Below are positions 9,793 through 18,300 of a stretch of DNA of 64,000 nucleotides, piece by piece. This DNA is from Methyloversatilis sp. RAC08 (lineage in GTDB: Bacteria; Pseudomonadota; Gammaproteobacteria; Burkholderiales; Rhodocyclaceae), in the NCBI RefSeq assembly GCF_001713355.1, contig NZ_CP016448.1, positions 2,790,001-2,854,000 of the forward strand, read 5' to 3'. Each line of letters opens with the position of its first letter. Position 1 is the first letter of the stretch. The translations under genes and the position numbers were made by a program. A model generated the notes under the pieces. The model was not told the origin of the DNA and made no database searches. It saw nothing but the letters and a program-made list of their open reading frames with translations.

Positions 9793-10641
9793 ATGCAGTC
9801 GCTGTGGATGGTACTGGCCAGCCTTCTGTTCGCGTCGATGGGCGTGTGCGTGAAGCTGGCGAGCGATGCGCTGCCGGCGTCGGAAATCGCTTTCTACCGT
9901 GGATTCATCGCACTGCTGCTGGTGGCCGTGGTGATGCGCCTGCGCGGCGCCGACTTCGCCACGCCGCACGCCGGCGTTCATCTGAAGCGCGGCGTGTCGG
10001 GTGCCGTGTCGCTCATCCTGTACTTCGAGGCCATTTCGCTGCTGCCGCTGCCGACTGCGGTCACGCTGAACTACACCTCGCCGCTGTTCATGGCCGCCTG
10101 GCTGGGCTTCACCGCTTCGGGCGAATTGTCACGCCCGCTGATGCTGGCGCTGGTCATCGGTTTCGCCGGTGTCGTACTGGTGCTGCAGCCGACGCTGGGC
10201 AGCGACCAGTGGGTCGGCGGGCTGTTCGGGCTGGGCTCCGGGTTGATCGCCACCATCGCCTATCTGAGCGTGCGCGATTTGGGGCGTCTGGGCGAACCCG
10301 AGTGGCGCATCGTGCTCTACTTCTCGGCCTGTTCGGCCGTGCTGGGCGCGCTGTGGGCACTGGCCGACGGCGGCTTCCACTTCCATTCGGCACGCACCTG
10401 GGCATTGCTCGGCGGCGTCGGCGTGTTCGGCACGGCGGCTCAGCTGTGCATGACCGCCGCCTACAAGGGGGGACGTACGCTGGTGTCGGCCAGTCTGGCC
10501 TACACGACGGTCGCCTTTTCGACGCTTTACGGCATCCTGCTATGGCAGGAGGTGCCGTCTGCAGTAGTCTGGCTGGGCATGCTGCTCATCGTTGCCAGCG
10601 GCCTGCTTGCGCTGCTCAGGCCGCCGCCGGTGAAGTCATAG
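9793..10641 (+). CDS. DMT-superfamily (EamA) membrane transporter
   Basis: 282 residues, with about ten hydrophobic segments in two EamA repeats (first about 5-130, second about 145-275). It begins with a hydrophobic helix (WMVLASLLFASMGVCVKLAS) and has the YTSPLFMA motif of the drug/metabolite exporters. The substrate is unknown. It lies 89 bases after the Rieske oxygenase and 19 bases before a SpoIIAA-like gene, so cotranscription with the latter is plausible. No specificity-giving residues are recognised. Confidence 0.88.
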   Translation: MQSLWMVLASLLFASMGVCVKLASDALPASEIAFYRGFIALLLVAVVMRLRGADFATPHAGVHLKRGVSGAVSLILYFEAISLLPLPTAVTLNYTSPLFMAAWLGFTASGELSRPLMLALVIGFAGVVLVLQPTLGSDQWVGGLFGLGSGLIATIAYLSVRDLGRLGEPEWRIVLYFSACSAVLGALWALADGGFHFHSARTWALLGGVGVFGTAAQLCMTAAYKGGRTLVSASLAYTTVAFSTLYGILLWQEVPSAVVWLGMLLIVASGLLALLRPPPVKS

Positions 10642-10660
10642 TTCTACAAGGAGATTTCAA

Positions 10661-11011
10661 ATGATCGCAACCGAGTCCGAAGGCAATCTGGTGACGGTGT
10701 CCGCCTTCGGCGAATTCACGCTGGCGGATTACCGCGAGTTCGAAGACCTGGTGAATTACCGCATCAAGTTCGAAGGCGTGGTCAATCTGCTGATCGACCT
10801 GCGCCAGATGACCGATTTCACGCTCGACATGGCGCTCGAGGAACTGCGCTTCGCCCGCGCGCACAGCCACGATTTCGGCCGTATCGCGGTCATCGCAGGC
10901 AGTCCGTGGATGGTCTGGACGGCCTGGCTGTCGCAGGTGTTCGTCGATGCCGACGTGACCGTGTTCGACGACGAGGCCAGCGCGCGCGCCTGGCTCGCCG
11001 AGACGGTGTGA
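10661..11011 (+). CDS. SpoIIAA/STAS-like small protein
   Basis: 116 residues. The alternating strand/helix pattern, with VVNLLIDLRQMTDFTLD in the middle and RIAVIAGSPWMVWTAWLSQVF towards the end, matches the SpoIIAA-like (STAS/SEC14-type) family common in proteobacteria. Function of the family is poorly defined; some members may bind lipids or act as regulatory partners. An AAGGAG ribosome site precedes the ATG at 10661. It is followed 5 bases later by a rhodanese gene, so it is probably in one transcript with it. Confidence 0.75.
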   Translation: MIATESEGNLVTVSAFGEFTLADYREFEDLVNYRIKFEGVVNLLIDLRQMTDFTLDMALEELRFARAHSHDFGRIAVIAGSPWMVWTAWLSQVFVDADVTVFDDEASARAWLAETV

Positions 11012-11016
11012 GCGCC

Positions 11017-11850
11017 ATGGGCCCGCTGATCAGCGCCGAGGCACTCGCCGGTCGCCTCGGCGACGACGCCCTGGTCGTGATCGACTGCCGGCATGACCTG
11101 GCACGACCTGACGCCGGCGAGTCCGCCTGGGCCGAGAGCCATATTCCCGGGGCGCTGTTCATGCACCTCGACCGCGACCTGTCGTCGGCGAAGACCGGCA
11201 GCAACGGCCGTCACCCGCTGCCGTCGCCGGCCGCCTTCACCGCGCTGCTCGGCCGTTGCGGCATCACACCGCAGCACACCGTGGTCGCCTACGACGACGC
11301 TGGCGGCATGTTCGCCGCCCGGCTGTGGTGGATGTTGCGCTGGGTCGGACATGCCGACGCAGCCGTGCTTGACGGCGGACTCGCGGCCTGGCGCGCCTCG
11401 GGTGGCGCGCTCGACCAGACCGTGCACAGCCGCCCGGCCACGCGCTATCCGGAGGGCGCGGTCGAAACCACGCTGGATGCCGATGCGTTGCTGGCCAACC
11501 TCGACAGCGCCGCGCTGCTGGTGGTCGATGCGCGCGCGCCCGACCGTTTTCGCGGCGAGAACGAAACGCTGGATCCGGTCGGCGGCCATATTCCGGGCGC
11601 GGTCAATCGTTTCTTCAAGCTCAATCTGGCCGACGATGGCCGCTTCAAGCCGGCTGACATGCTGCGCGCCGAGTGGTGCGCGATCGCGAACGGACGCGAT
11701 CCGGCGACCCTCGTCATGCAGTGCGGCAGTGGCGTCACGGCCTGCCACAACCTGCTGGCGCTCGAGCTTGCCGGCCTGTCCGGTGCGCGCCTGTACCCGG
11801 GTTCGTGGAGCGAATGGTGCAGCGATCCTGCGCGGCCGGTGGCGCGCTGA
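11017..11850 (+). CDS. sseA: Thiosulfate/3-mercaptopyruvate sulfurtransferase (rhodanese)
   Basis: 277 residues with two rhodanese domains. The N-terminal inactive repeat holds VIDCRHDL and HIPGALFMHLDRDLS; the C-terminal catalytic repeat holds VVDARAPDRF, GHIPGAVNRF and the active-site loop CGSGVTA with Cys236. The CGSGVTA loop resembles that of mercaptopyruvate sulfurtransferases, so SseA-type activity is likely, though thiosulfate use cannot be excluded. The ATG at 11017 follows the preceding stop by five bases. Its 3' end overlaps the next gene (DUF3253) by 37 bases in another frame. Confidence 0.9.
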   Translation: MGPLISAEALAGRLGDDALVVIDCRHDLARPDAGESAWAESHIPGALFMHLDRDLSSAKTGSNGRHPLPSPAAFTALLGRCGITPQHTVVAYDDAGGMFAARLWWMLRWVGHADAAVLDGGLAAWRASGGALDQTVHSRPATRYPEGAVETTLDADALLANLDSAALLVVDARAPDRFRGENETLDPVGGHIPGAVNRFFKLNLADDGRFKPADMLRAEWCAIANGRDPATLVMQCGSGVTACHNLLALELAGLSGARLYPGSWSEWCSDPARPVAR

Positions 11851-12125
11851 ACGGCGCCGCCGACGATGCGACGATTGCGCGCGAACTGCTGGCGCAGGTC
11901 GCCTTGCGTGGCGCCGGGCGGTCGATCTGCCCGTCTGAAGTCGCGCGGGCGCTGGCCGCCGACTGGCGCGCGCTGATGCCACGCGTGCGCGAGGTGGCAC
12001 GCGGGCTGGCGCGCGAGGGCCGGGTCGTCATCACGCAGGCCGGTGAGACGCGCGATGCCGATGGCGAATGGCGCGGTCCGATCCGTATTGCTCAGGGCCT
12101 CGCGCGTTCCTCCGGCTCGACCTGA
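11814..12125 (+). CDS. DUF3253 domain protein
   Basis: 103 residues from the ATG at 11814, which has a GGAG site just upstream and lies inside the end of the sulfurtransferase gene. The core reads ICPSEVARALAADWRALMP, then VREVARGLAREGRV and a GPIRI end; this is the DUF3253 pattern, probably a winged-helix fold. Function is unknown. The last 34 bases overlap the 3' end of the convergent LysR gene (stop at 12092). Start choice is uncertain. Confidence 0.75.
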   Translation: MVQRSCAAGGALNGAADDATIARELLAQVALRGAGRSICPSEVARALAADWRALMPRVREVARGLAREGRVVITQAGETRDADGEWRGPIRIAQGLARSSGST

Positions 12126-13018
12126 GCGAATTGCTCACCGAGGAAATCCAGCAGCCGGCGCACCCGCAGCGGCATGTGGCGGCCTGCAGGCCGCATCGCG
12201 TGCAGCGGAAAATCCTCGCCGCGCCAGTCAGGCAGCAGTTCGATCAGCCGGCCGCTCGCCAGGTCTTCAATGACGTCCAGTCGCGCCTTGGTCGCGATGC
12301 CCAGCCCCTGGATCACCCACTGGCGCACCAGCGCGCCGTCGTAAGCCAGCCGGTTGCCGCGTACCGTGATCGTCGTCTCGACGCCACCGTGTTCGAAGCG
12401 CCAGGTCAGATGTGGCCGGCCGCTGCGGTACAGCGCAATGCAATTGTGCTGCATCAGTTCCGATGGATGAGAGGGTGCGCCGTGACGCGCGATGTAATCC
12501 GGCGAGGCGACGACGACCCGTCGCGTCACATGCAGCCGGCGCGCCACCATGGACGAGTCCGGCAACTCGCCGTAGCGCACTGCCAGATCGACCCGCTCGC
12601 GCACCAGATCCTGCACGGTGTCGGACACATACAGCGCCAGCCGCACGTCCGGATGCTGAGCGATGAAGCGGTCCAGCATGGCGGACAGCGCACCGCGACC
12701 GAGATCGGACGGCGCCGCGAGGTGGATGTCACCGGTCAAGGTCTCGCGCCCGGCACCGAGCAGCGCACGTGCGTCGTCCAGATCGCCGAGCGCACGCCGC
12801 GCATGGTCGCGCAGCAACTCGCCTTCGGCGGTCAAGCGCATCGAGCGCGTCGACCGTTCGATCAGACGCACGCCGAATACCGCTTCCAGACGCTTCAGCG
12901 CAGCGCTGGCGGCAGCCGGCGTCAGATCGAGCTGGCGTGCGGCGGTGCTCAGCGAACCGGCATCGGCGATGCGGATGAACAGTTCGAGTTGTGAAAGGTT
13001 GAGATCACGCAGCTTCAT
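12092..13018 (-). CDS. LysR-family transcriptional regulator
   Basis: 308 residues. The N-terminal winged HTH is at about 5-62 (LELFIRIADAGSLSTAARQL then TPAAASAALKRLE), followed by the usual substrate-binding domain. The ATG at 13018 is chosen; the longer reading needs a TTG at 13024. It is divergent from a decayed zinc-type alcohol dehydrogenase and is followed beyond it by an old yellow enzyme gene, a context typical for regulators of carbonyl/alkene reduction. A 17-bp palindrome abuts its start codon and may be its own operator. Its 3' end overlaps the convergent DUF3253 gene by 34 bases. Confidence 0.92.
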   Translation of the reverse strand: MKLRDLNLSQLELFIRIADAGSLSTAARQLDLTPAAASAALKRLEAVFGVRLIERSTRSMRLTAEGELLRDHARRALGDLDDARALLGAGRETLTGDIHLAAPSDLGRGALSAMLDRFIAQHPDVRLALYVSDTVQDLVRERVDLAVRYGELPDSSMVARRLHVTRRVVVASPDYIARHGAPSHPSELMQHNCIALYRSGRPHLTWRFEHGGVETTITVRGNRLAYDGALVRQWVIQGLGIATKARLDVIEDLASGRLIELLPDWRGEDFPLHAMRPAGRHMPLRVRRLLDFLGEQFAQVEPEERARP

Positions 13019-13019
13019 T

Positions 13020-13036
13020 TTCAAAAATCGTTTGAA
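13020..13036. promoter_or_regulatory. Palindrome TTCAAA-N5-TTTGAA, candidate LysR operator
   Basis: Perfect 6-bp arms at 13020-13025 and 13031-13036, in the divergent gap next to the LysR start codon. Its position fits autoregulation by the adjacent regulator. It does not fit the strict T-N11-A LysR box, so the assignment rests on position and symmetry. Confidence 0.5.
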
Positions 13037-13121
13037 TATGAATTGGGTTTAAGGCGGATTATCAACCGATTCTGCTGACGTTAACATAGTGACCACGCAA
13101 AGTACGATCCGAGCCATTGCC

Positions 13122-13418
13122 GTGAAAGTTGTCGCCTTCCACGAAAACCTTCCGGTGGATCGCGCAGCTTGTCTGGTCGATATCGAACTGACGCCGTCCG
13201 AGGCGCACGGGCATGATGCAGCCGTGCGGGCCGGGGCGCGGGTGCCGCAGGGCGGGCTGGCGCTGATCGACGGCCCGGGCGGCACGCACGACGCAGGCTG
13301 CCTGCGCAGCACACTGGGCGAGCACGTCGGCACCATCAATACGGTCGACCTGCGCCGTGCGCACGCACTGCCGGAAAGCGGCTAGGCACGCGGCAGGATC
13401 GTGCTGCAAGAATTCTGA
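13122..13418 (+). pseudogene. Decayed zinc-type alcohol dehydrogenase/quinone oxidoreductase remnant
   Basis: The reading starts at GTG 13122 with VVAFHENLPVDRAACLVDIEL, the N-terminus of the zinc-binding alcohol dehydrogenase family (about 335 residues when intact). It then jumps to a late motif (GGLALIDGPG) and to the C-terminal TLGEH, NLRRAHAL-like and ESG segments, so most of the catalytic and NAD(P)-binding core is missing, probably through at least two in-frame deletions. A TAG at 13383-13385 interrupts it. Beyond that stop the same frame continues with ARGRIVLQEF and a TGA at 13416-13418, matching the normal family C-terminus. This is a broken gene, not a small one. It faces the LysR gene, the usual partner of such dehydrogenases. 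Confidence 0.85.
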
Positions 13419-13523
13419 TTCCGTTCCGCGTATGGATGGCTGCAAGACCCGATCAAGGCAGATCGCTTCGGGTCGGCGCAGCATGCCTCCGCAGTTCGGC
13501 CTTTTCATTCAAGGGAGTACTGC

Positions 13524-14618
13524 ATGACAACACTTTTCGACCCGCTGAAGCTGGGCGACATCGCACTGAACAACCGCATCGTCATGGCGCCGCTGACGCG
13601 CAACCGCGCGCTGCCCGGTCAGGTGCCGGGGCCGCTGACCGTCGAGTACTACACGCAGCGCGCCAGCGCCGGGTTGATCATCGCCGAGGCGACGCAGGTC
13701 AGTGCGATGGGCCAGGGCTATCTCGATACGCCGGGCATTCATTCGGCCGAACAGGTCGCCGGTTGGCGCAAGGTGACCGATGCGGTACATGCCGCTGGCG
13801 GGCGCATCATCCTGCAGCTGTGGCATGTCGGCCGCATTTCGCACACCTCGCTGCTGCCGGGCGGCGCATCGCCGGTGTCGTCCACTTCGCGTCGGCCGAA
13901 TGCACAGTGCTTCACCCGCGACGGTTTCGTCGATGTATCGGCACCGCGCGCGCTGCGCGACGATGAACTGCCCGGCCTGATCGACGATTACCGCCGCGCT
14001 GCGCGCAATGCGATCGACGCCGGCTTCGACGGCGTGGAAGTGCATTCGGCCAACAGCTATCTGCTGGAGCAGTTCCTGCGCGACAGCGTCAACGACCGCA
14101 GCGGCCCGTACGGCGGCCCGCTCGAGAACCGCGCCCGGCTGCTGCTGGAAATCATGGCAGCGGTGGTGGCGGAAGTCGGCGCCGGTCGCACTGGCGTTCG
14201 CCTGTCGCCGGCCACGACGTTCTGCGACACGCCGCTCGACAGCAATCCGCAGGCGCTGCACAGCCACGTGCTCGACCGGCTGTCCGCCCTGGGCATCGCC
14301 TTCGTGCACATGATCGAGGGAGAGACCGGTGGCGAACGTGCGCCGGCCAGCGTCAAGCCGCCGATCGACTACGCGGCGCTGCGCGCACGGTTCAACGGTG
14401 GCTGGATCGCGAACAATGGCTACGACCGCCAGATGGCGATGGATGCCGTCGCATCGGGCGGCATCGACGCGGTGGCCTTCGGCCGGCCCTTCATTTCGAA
14501 CCCGGATCTGGTGCGTCGCCTGCGCGACAACGCGCCGCACAACGACTTGCGTGCCGACCTGATGTACGGCGGCGGTGCAGCGGGCTATACCGACTATCCG
14601 GCGCTGGGCGCAGCCTGA
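13524..14618 (+). CDS. Old yellow enzyme / alkene reductase (FMN)
   Basis: 364 residues, a normal OYE length. It begins LFDPLKLGDIALNNRIVMAPLTR, the family start. Substrate- and flavin-binding motifs are present: QLWHVGRISH, GFDGVEVHSANSYLLEQFL with the catalytic His/Asn pair (HSAN), and ADAFGRPFI-like sequence (VAFGRPFISNPDL). The family (NemA, XenB) reduces activated alkenes, nitro compounds or N-ethylmaleimide with NAD(P)H. An AAGGGA ribosome site precedes the ATG. It sits behind the dehydrogenase remnant and the LysR regulator and may once have formed one regulated unit with them. Confidence 0.93.
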   Translation: MTTLFDPLKLGDIALNNRIVMAPLTRNRALPGQVPGPLTVEYYTQRASAGLIIAEATQVSAMGQGYLDTPGIHSAEQVAGWRKVTDAVHAAGGRIILQLWHVGRISHTSLLPGGASPVSSTSRRPNAQCFTRDGFVDVSAPRALRDDELPGLIDDYRRAARNAIDAGFDGVEVHSANSYLLEQFLRDSVNDRSGPYGGPLENRARLLLEIMAAVVAEVGAGRTGVRLSPATTFCDTPLDSNPQALHSHVLDRLSALGIAFVHMIEGETGGERAPASVKPPIDYAALRARFNGGWIANNGYDRQMAMDAVASGGIDAVAFGRPFISNPDLVRRLRDNAPHNDLRADLMYGGGAAGYTDYPALGAA

Positions 14619-14621
14619 TCG

Positions 14622-14639
14622 CTCAGGGTGGGCCCTGAG
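14622..14639. terminator. Hairpin at convergent OYE/DUF454 junction
   Basis: Arms CTCAGGG (14622-14628) and CCCTGAG (14633-14639) around a 4-base loop. It covers the four-base gap and the last codons of the convergent DUF454 gene. There is no T-run, so terminator function is weakly supported. Confidence 0.35.
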
Positions 14640-15042
14640 GCAGTGGGCGCACCGCCGGTTCGGGGCGCGTCCACATCCAGCCGGCGACCACCATCAGCAT
14701 CACATATACGCTGCCGCGCACCCACCCCGGCACCGGACTGAACCACAGCGTGGTGGCGCTGAACAGCATCATCGCACTGGCCAGCCACTTGGCGCGCCGC
14801 GGAATGGCACCCTGTTCGCGCCAGTTCGTGATGTAGGGGCCATAGGTCGGGTGCGCCAGCAGTCTGGCTTCAAGTTCCGGCCAGCCCCGGCTGGCCGCCC
14901 AGGCTGCCAGCAGCAGAAAAGGCACCGTCGGCAGCACCGGCAGCACCGCACCGATCACGCCGAGCAGAACAGCCACTCCGGCCAGCAGCCGCCACAGCAA
15001 TTGTCGGGTCCAGTGGATCAACGGTTCCGGCGCAGGATTCAA
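14623..15042 (-). CDS. DUF454 (YbaN-type) inner-membrane protein
   Basis: 139 residues from a TTG start at 15042; no ATG precedes the conserved region. Two hydrophobic stretches near the N-terminus (LLAGVAVLLGVIGAVLPVLP and PFLLLAAWAAS) and a later pair of helices are separated by the family segment HPTYGPYITNWREQGAIPRRAKW. This is the DUF454/YbaN pattern; function is unknown. It lies between the OYE gene (4-base convergent gap) and a REP-like repeat. The TTG start is the main doubt. Confidence 0.82.
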   Translation of the reverse strand: MNPAPEPLIHWTRQLLWRLLAGVAVLLGVIGAVLPVLPTVPFLLLAAWAASRGWPELEARLLAHPTYGPYITNWREQGAIPRRAKWLASAMMLFSATTLWFSPVPGWVRGSVYVMLMVVAGWMWTRPEPAVRPLPQGPP

Positions 15043-15112
15043 AATCCAATTGTGCCTGCGACGCCCCCCGAGCGAACGATCCCCGTGTGAGCGACCCCTG
15101 TGGGAGCGACCG

Positions 15113-15198
15113 CTGTGGGAGCGGCGGCCTCGCCGCGATGCGAGCGCTGATCATCGACCATCGCTGCACTGATCGCGGCGAGGCCGCCGCTCCCACAG
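15113..15198. repeat. REP-like perfect inverted repeat, 27-bp arms
   Basis: Arms at 15113-15139 and 15172-15198 are exact reverse complements; each reads GTGGGAGCGG plus a GGCCTCGCCGCGAT-type end. The loop is 32 bases. Two degenerate GTGGGAGCGAC copies lie just upstream (15085-15112). The GTGGGAGCGG...CGCCGCGAT form is the style of repetitive extragenic palindromes in Pseudomonas and some betaproteobacteria. It lies between DUF454 and the transglutaminase gene, downstream of the latter. Confidence 0.85.
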
Positions 15199-15285
15199 CA
15201 AGCTCCCACAGCAAGCTCCCACAGCAAGCTCCCACAGCAAGCTCCCACAGCAAGCTCCCACAGCAAGCTCCCACAGCAAGCTCCC
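15189..15285. repeat. 13-bp tandem repeat, seven full copies
   Basis: Seven exact copies of GCTCCCACAGCAA run from 15189 to 15279, with a partial eighth (GCTCCC) at 15280-15285. The first unit starts inside the right arm of the REP-like palindrome, so the array looks like an expansion of that arm's end. The unit is not a multiple of three. Readings through it give only low-complexity protein. There are no spacers, so it is not CRISPR. Confidence 0.93.
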
Positions 15286-15325
15286 TGGCGCCCGCTCGCG
15301 GCGGCAACGCGTCCTTCCGCCGATG

Positions 15326-18300
15326 CTACCGGCGCAGGTCGAGCGTGAACGGGAAGTTCGGGTTGCGGTCTTCCGGCGGGGCGGATACGTGGCCTGGCGT
15401 GTGGCCCATGGCAAAGAATCGCGCCAGACGGCGGCCTTCCGCTTCGTAGGAATTGACCGGGAAGCTTTCGTGATTGCGGCCGCCGGCGTGCGCCACGTGA
15501 TACTGGCAGCCGCCCATCGAACGCTTCATCCAGTCGTCCACCAGATCGAACACCAGCGGCGCGTGCGGCGGTATGGTCGGATGCAGGCAGGTGGCCGGCT
15601 GCCAGGCGCGATAGCGCACACCGGCAACGTATTCGCCGACACGACCGGTCGGCGACAGCGGCACGCGCCGGCCGTTGACCGCCAGCACATGCCGGTCGTC
15701 GACCAGCCCCTGCACCTTCACCTGCAGGCGCTCGACCGACGAATCGACATAGCGCACCGTGCCGCCTGCGCCACCTTCCTCGCCCAGTACATGCCAGGGT
15801 TCCAGCGCGCTGCGCAGTTCCACCAGCACGTTGCGGGCGGAGAACTGACCCATGCGCGGGAAGCGGAACTCGAAGTGCGGCGCGAACCACTCCAGTTCCA
15901 TCGGGTAGCCGAAGGCACGCAGGTCATCGACCACGTCCCGCATGTCCTCCCACACGAAGTACGGCAGCATGAAGCGGTCGTGCAGTTCGGTGCCCCAGCG
16001 CTTGAGTTTCGGCGGTGCATAAGGCTGTTGCCAGAAGCGGGCGATGAGCGCACGCAGCAGCAATTGCTGCGTCAGGCTCATGCGGGAATGCGGCGGCATT
16101 TCGAAGCCGCGCATTTCCAGCAGGCCGAGCCGGCCAGTCGCGCCATCGGGCGAATACAACTTGTCGATGCAGAACTCGGCGCGGTGCGTATTGCCTGTGG
16201 CATCGACTAGCAGGTTGCGCAGGATGCGGTCGATCAGCCAGGGCGGTGTGTAACCGGCGTCGCGCGAACGGCGCTCGATTTCGGCGAACGCGATTTCCAT
16301 CTCGTACACCGAATCGTTACGCGCCTCGTCGATGCGCGGCGCCTGGCTGGTCGGGCCGATGAACAGGCCGGAGAACAGATACGACAGCGCCGGATGGTTG
16401 TGCCAGTAACTGATCATGCTGCGCAGCAGGTCGGGCCGGCGCAGGAAGGGCGAGTCGGCCACCGTGGCACCGCCCAGCACGAAGTGGTTGCCGCCGCCGG
16501 TACCGCTGTGGCGGCCGTCGATCATGAACTTTTCGGTCCCGAGGCGGGTTTCGTGCGCTGCCTCGTACAGGAAGGTGGTGCCCGCCACCATGTCGTCCCA
16601 CGAGTGATAGGGCTGGATATTCACTTCCAGCACGCCCGGATCGGGCGTGATGCGCAGCACCTCGACGCGCGGATCGCGCGGTGGCTCGTAGCCTTCGAGC
16701 ACCACCGGGTGGCCGCAGGCGGCCGCGGTCAGTTCGACCGCAGTGACCAGTTCGAGATAGTCGTCCAGCGTCGGCAGCGGCGGCATGAACAGGTACATCA
16801 CGCCGTGGCGCACCTGTGCACACAGCGCGGTGCGGGTGATCCAGCCGGCGGATTCGAGTGCTTCCGGCTTGCGGTCGGGGGCCGATACACGGGTCGCAGC
16901 CGGACCTGCAGGGGCGAAGTCGATCCCGGTGGTGTCGTCGTCTTCCGGCTTCTGCATGCGTACGGCAATGTCGATCTGCGGCCGCAGCGGCACCTGCCGC
17001 TGCACCGGGTCAGGTGCATGCACCCACGGATATTCGGCGGCCGACACCCAGGGCTGGGAGTCGAGCGGCAGGCGGTAGCCCATCGGCGAATCGCCCGGAA
17101 TCAGGAAGCAGCGTTCGTCGCGCAGGAACCACGGCCCGCTCTGCCAGGCGTTGCCGGCCGGCGTGCGCGCCAGCGGCAGGATGTGGCCGACCTCGCTGTC
17201 CAGCCCGTCGTGGAACAGGCGGCGCATGCGGTCGCGCTCCAGCGGGTCTTCGAGCCGTGAATCGAACGGATCGACGTTCACCGGCAACTTGCGTTCGCGC
17301 CACAGGTAGTACCAGACGTCTTCGAAGGCCGGAAACACGTACTTGCCGTCCACTTCAAGGCGCTTCGACAGCGCGTTCAGGAAGGTTGCGCAATGTTCAG
17401 CGGTGAGCTTGTAATCGACCGCTTCATCGGCGATCAGGCCGGGATCGGTCCACATCGGCTCGCCGTCGCGCCGCCAGAAGCAGGACAGCGACCAGCGCGG
17501 CAGTTGTTCGCCCGGATACCACTTGCCCTGACCGTAATGCAGCAGACCGCCCGGCGCGTAGCGCGCCTTCAGTTTCGCCAGCAGCGCGGCGCCGAGCAGG
17601 CGCTTGACCGGCTTGTCCGGCGGCGAATCGGCGGTGGTGTTCCACTCCGGGCCGTCGCGGTCGTCCACCGACACGAAGGTCGGCTCGCCGCCCATGGTCA
17701 GCCGCACATCGTGCTGCACCAGATCGGTGTCGATGCGATGACCCAGCGTTTCGATGCGCGACCACGCGTCATCGGTGTAGGGCTTGGTCACGCGCGGTGC
17801 TTCCCACACGCGCTCGACCTTCATGTGGTGTTCGAATTCGGTTTCGCACTTTTCGGTCAGCCCGCTGATCGGCGCCGCCGACGACGGGTCAGGCGAGCAG
17901 GCGAGCGGAATGTGGCCCTCGCCGGCGAACAGGCCGGACGTCGCGTCCAGCCCGACCCAGCCGGCGCCGGGCAGATACACCTCGCACCACGCATGCAGGT
18001 CGGTGAAATCCTTCTCCGGGCCGCTCGGGCCGTCGAGCGACTTCACGTCCGCGGTGAGCTGTATCAGGTAGCCGGACACGAAACGTGCCGCCAGCCCCAG
18101 ATGGCGCAGCACCTGCACCAGCAGCCAGGTCGTGTCGCGGCACGAGCCACTGCCCTTCTGCAGGGTTTCCTCCGGCGTCTGCACGCCAGGTTCCATGCGG
18201 ATCAGGTAGCGTATGTCGCCCTGCATCTGCTGGATCAGCGCCACCAGGTAATCGACGCTGGGCTTGCCGCTGCTGCCGAACAGCATGCGGGCGTCGTCGA

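Noticed and set aside
15189-15285. CRISPR array
   Set aside because: Copies are only 13 bases long and directly joined, with no spacers and no cas genes nearby.
15039-15890. 283-residue minus frame through the tandem repeat
   Set aside because: It crosses the REP and 13-bp array (giving LLWELAVGACCGS-type repeats) and lies in another frame of the transglutaminase gene.
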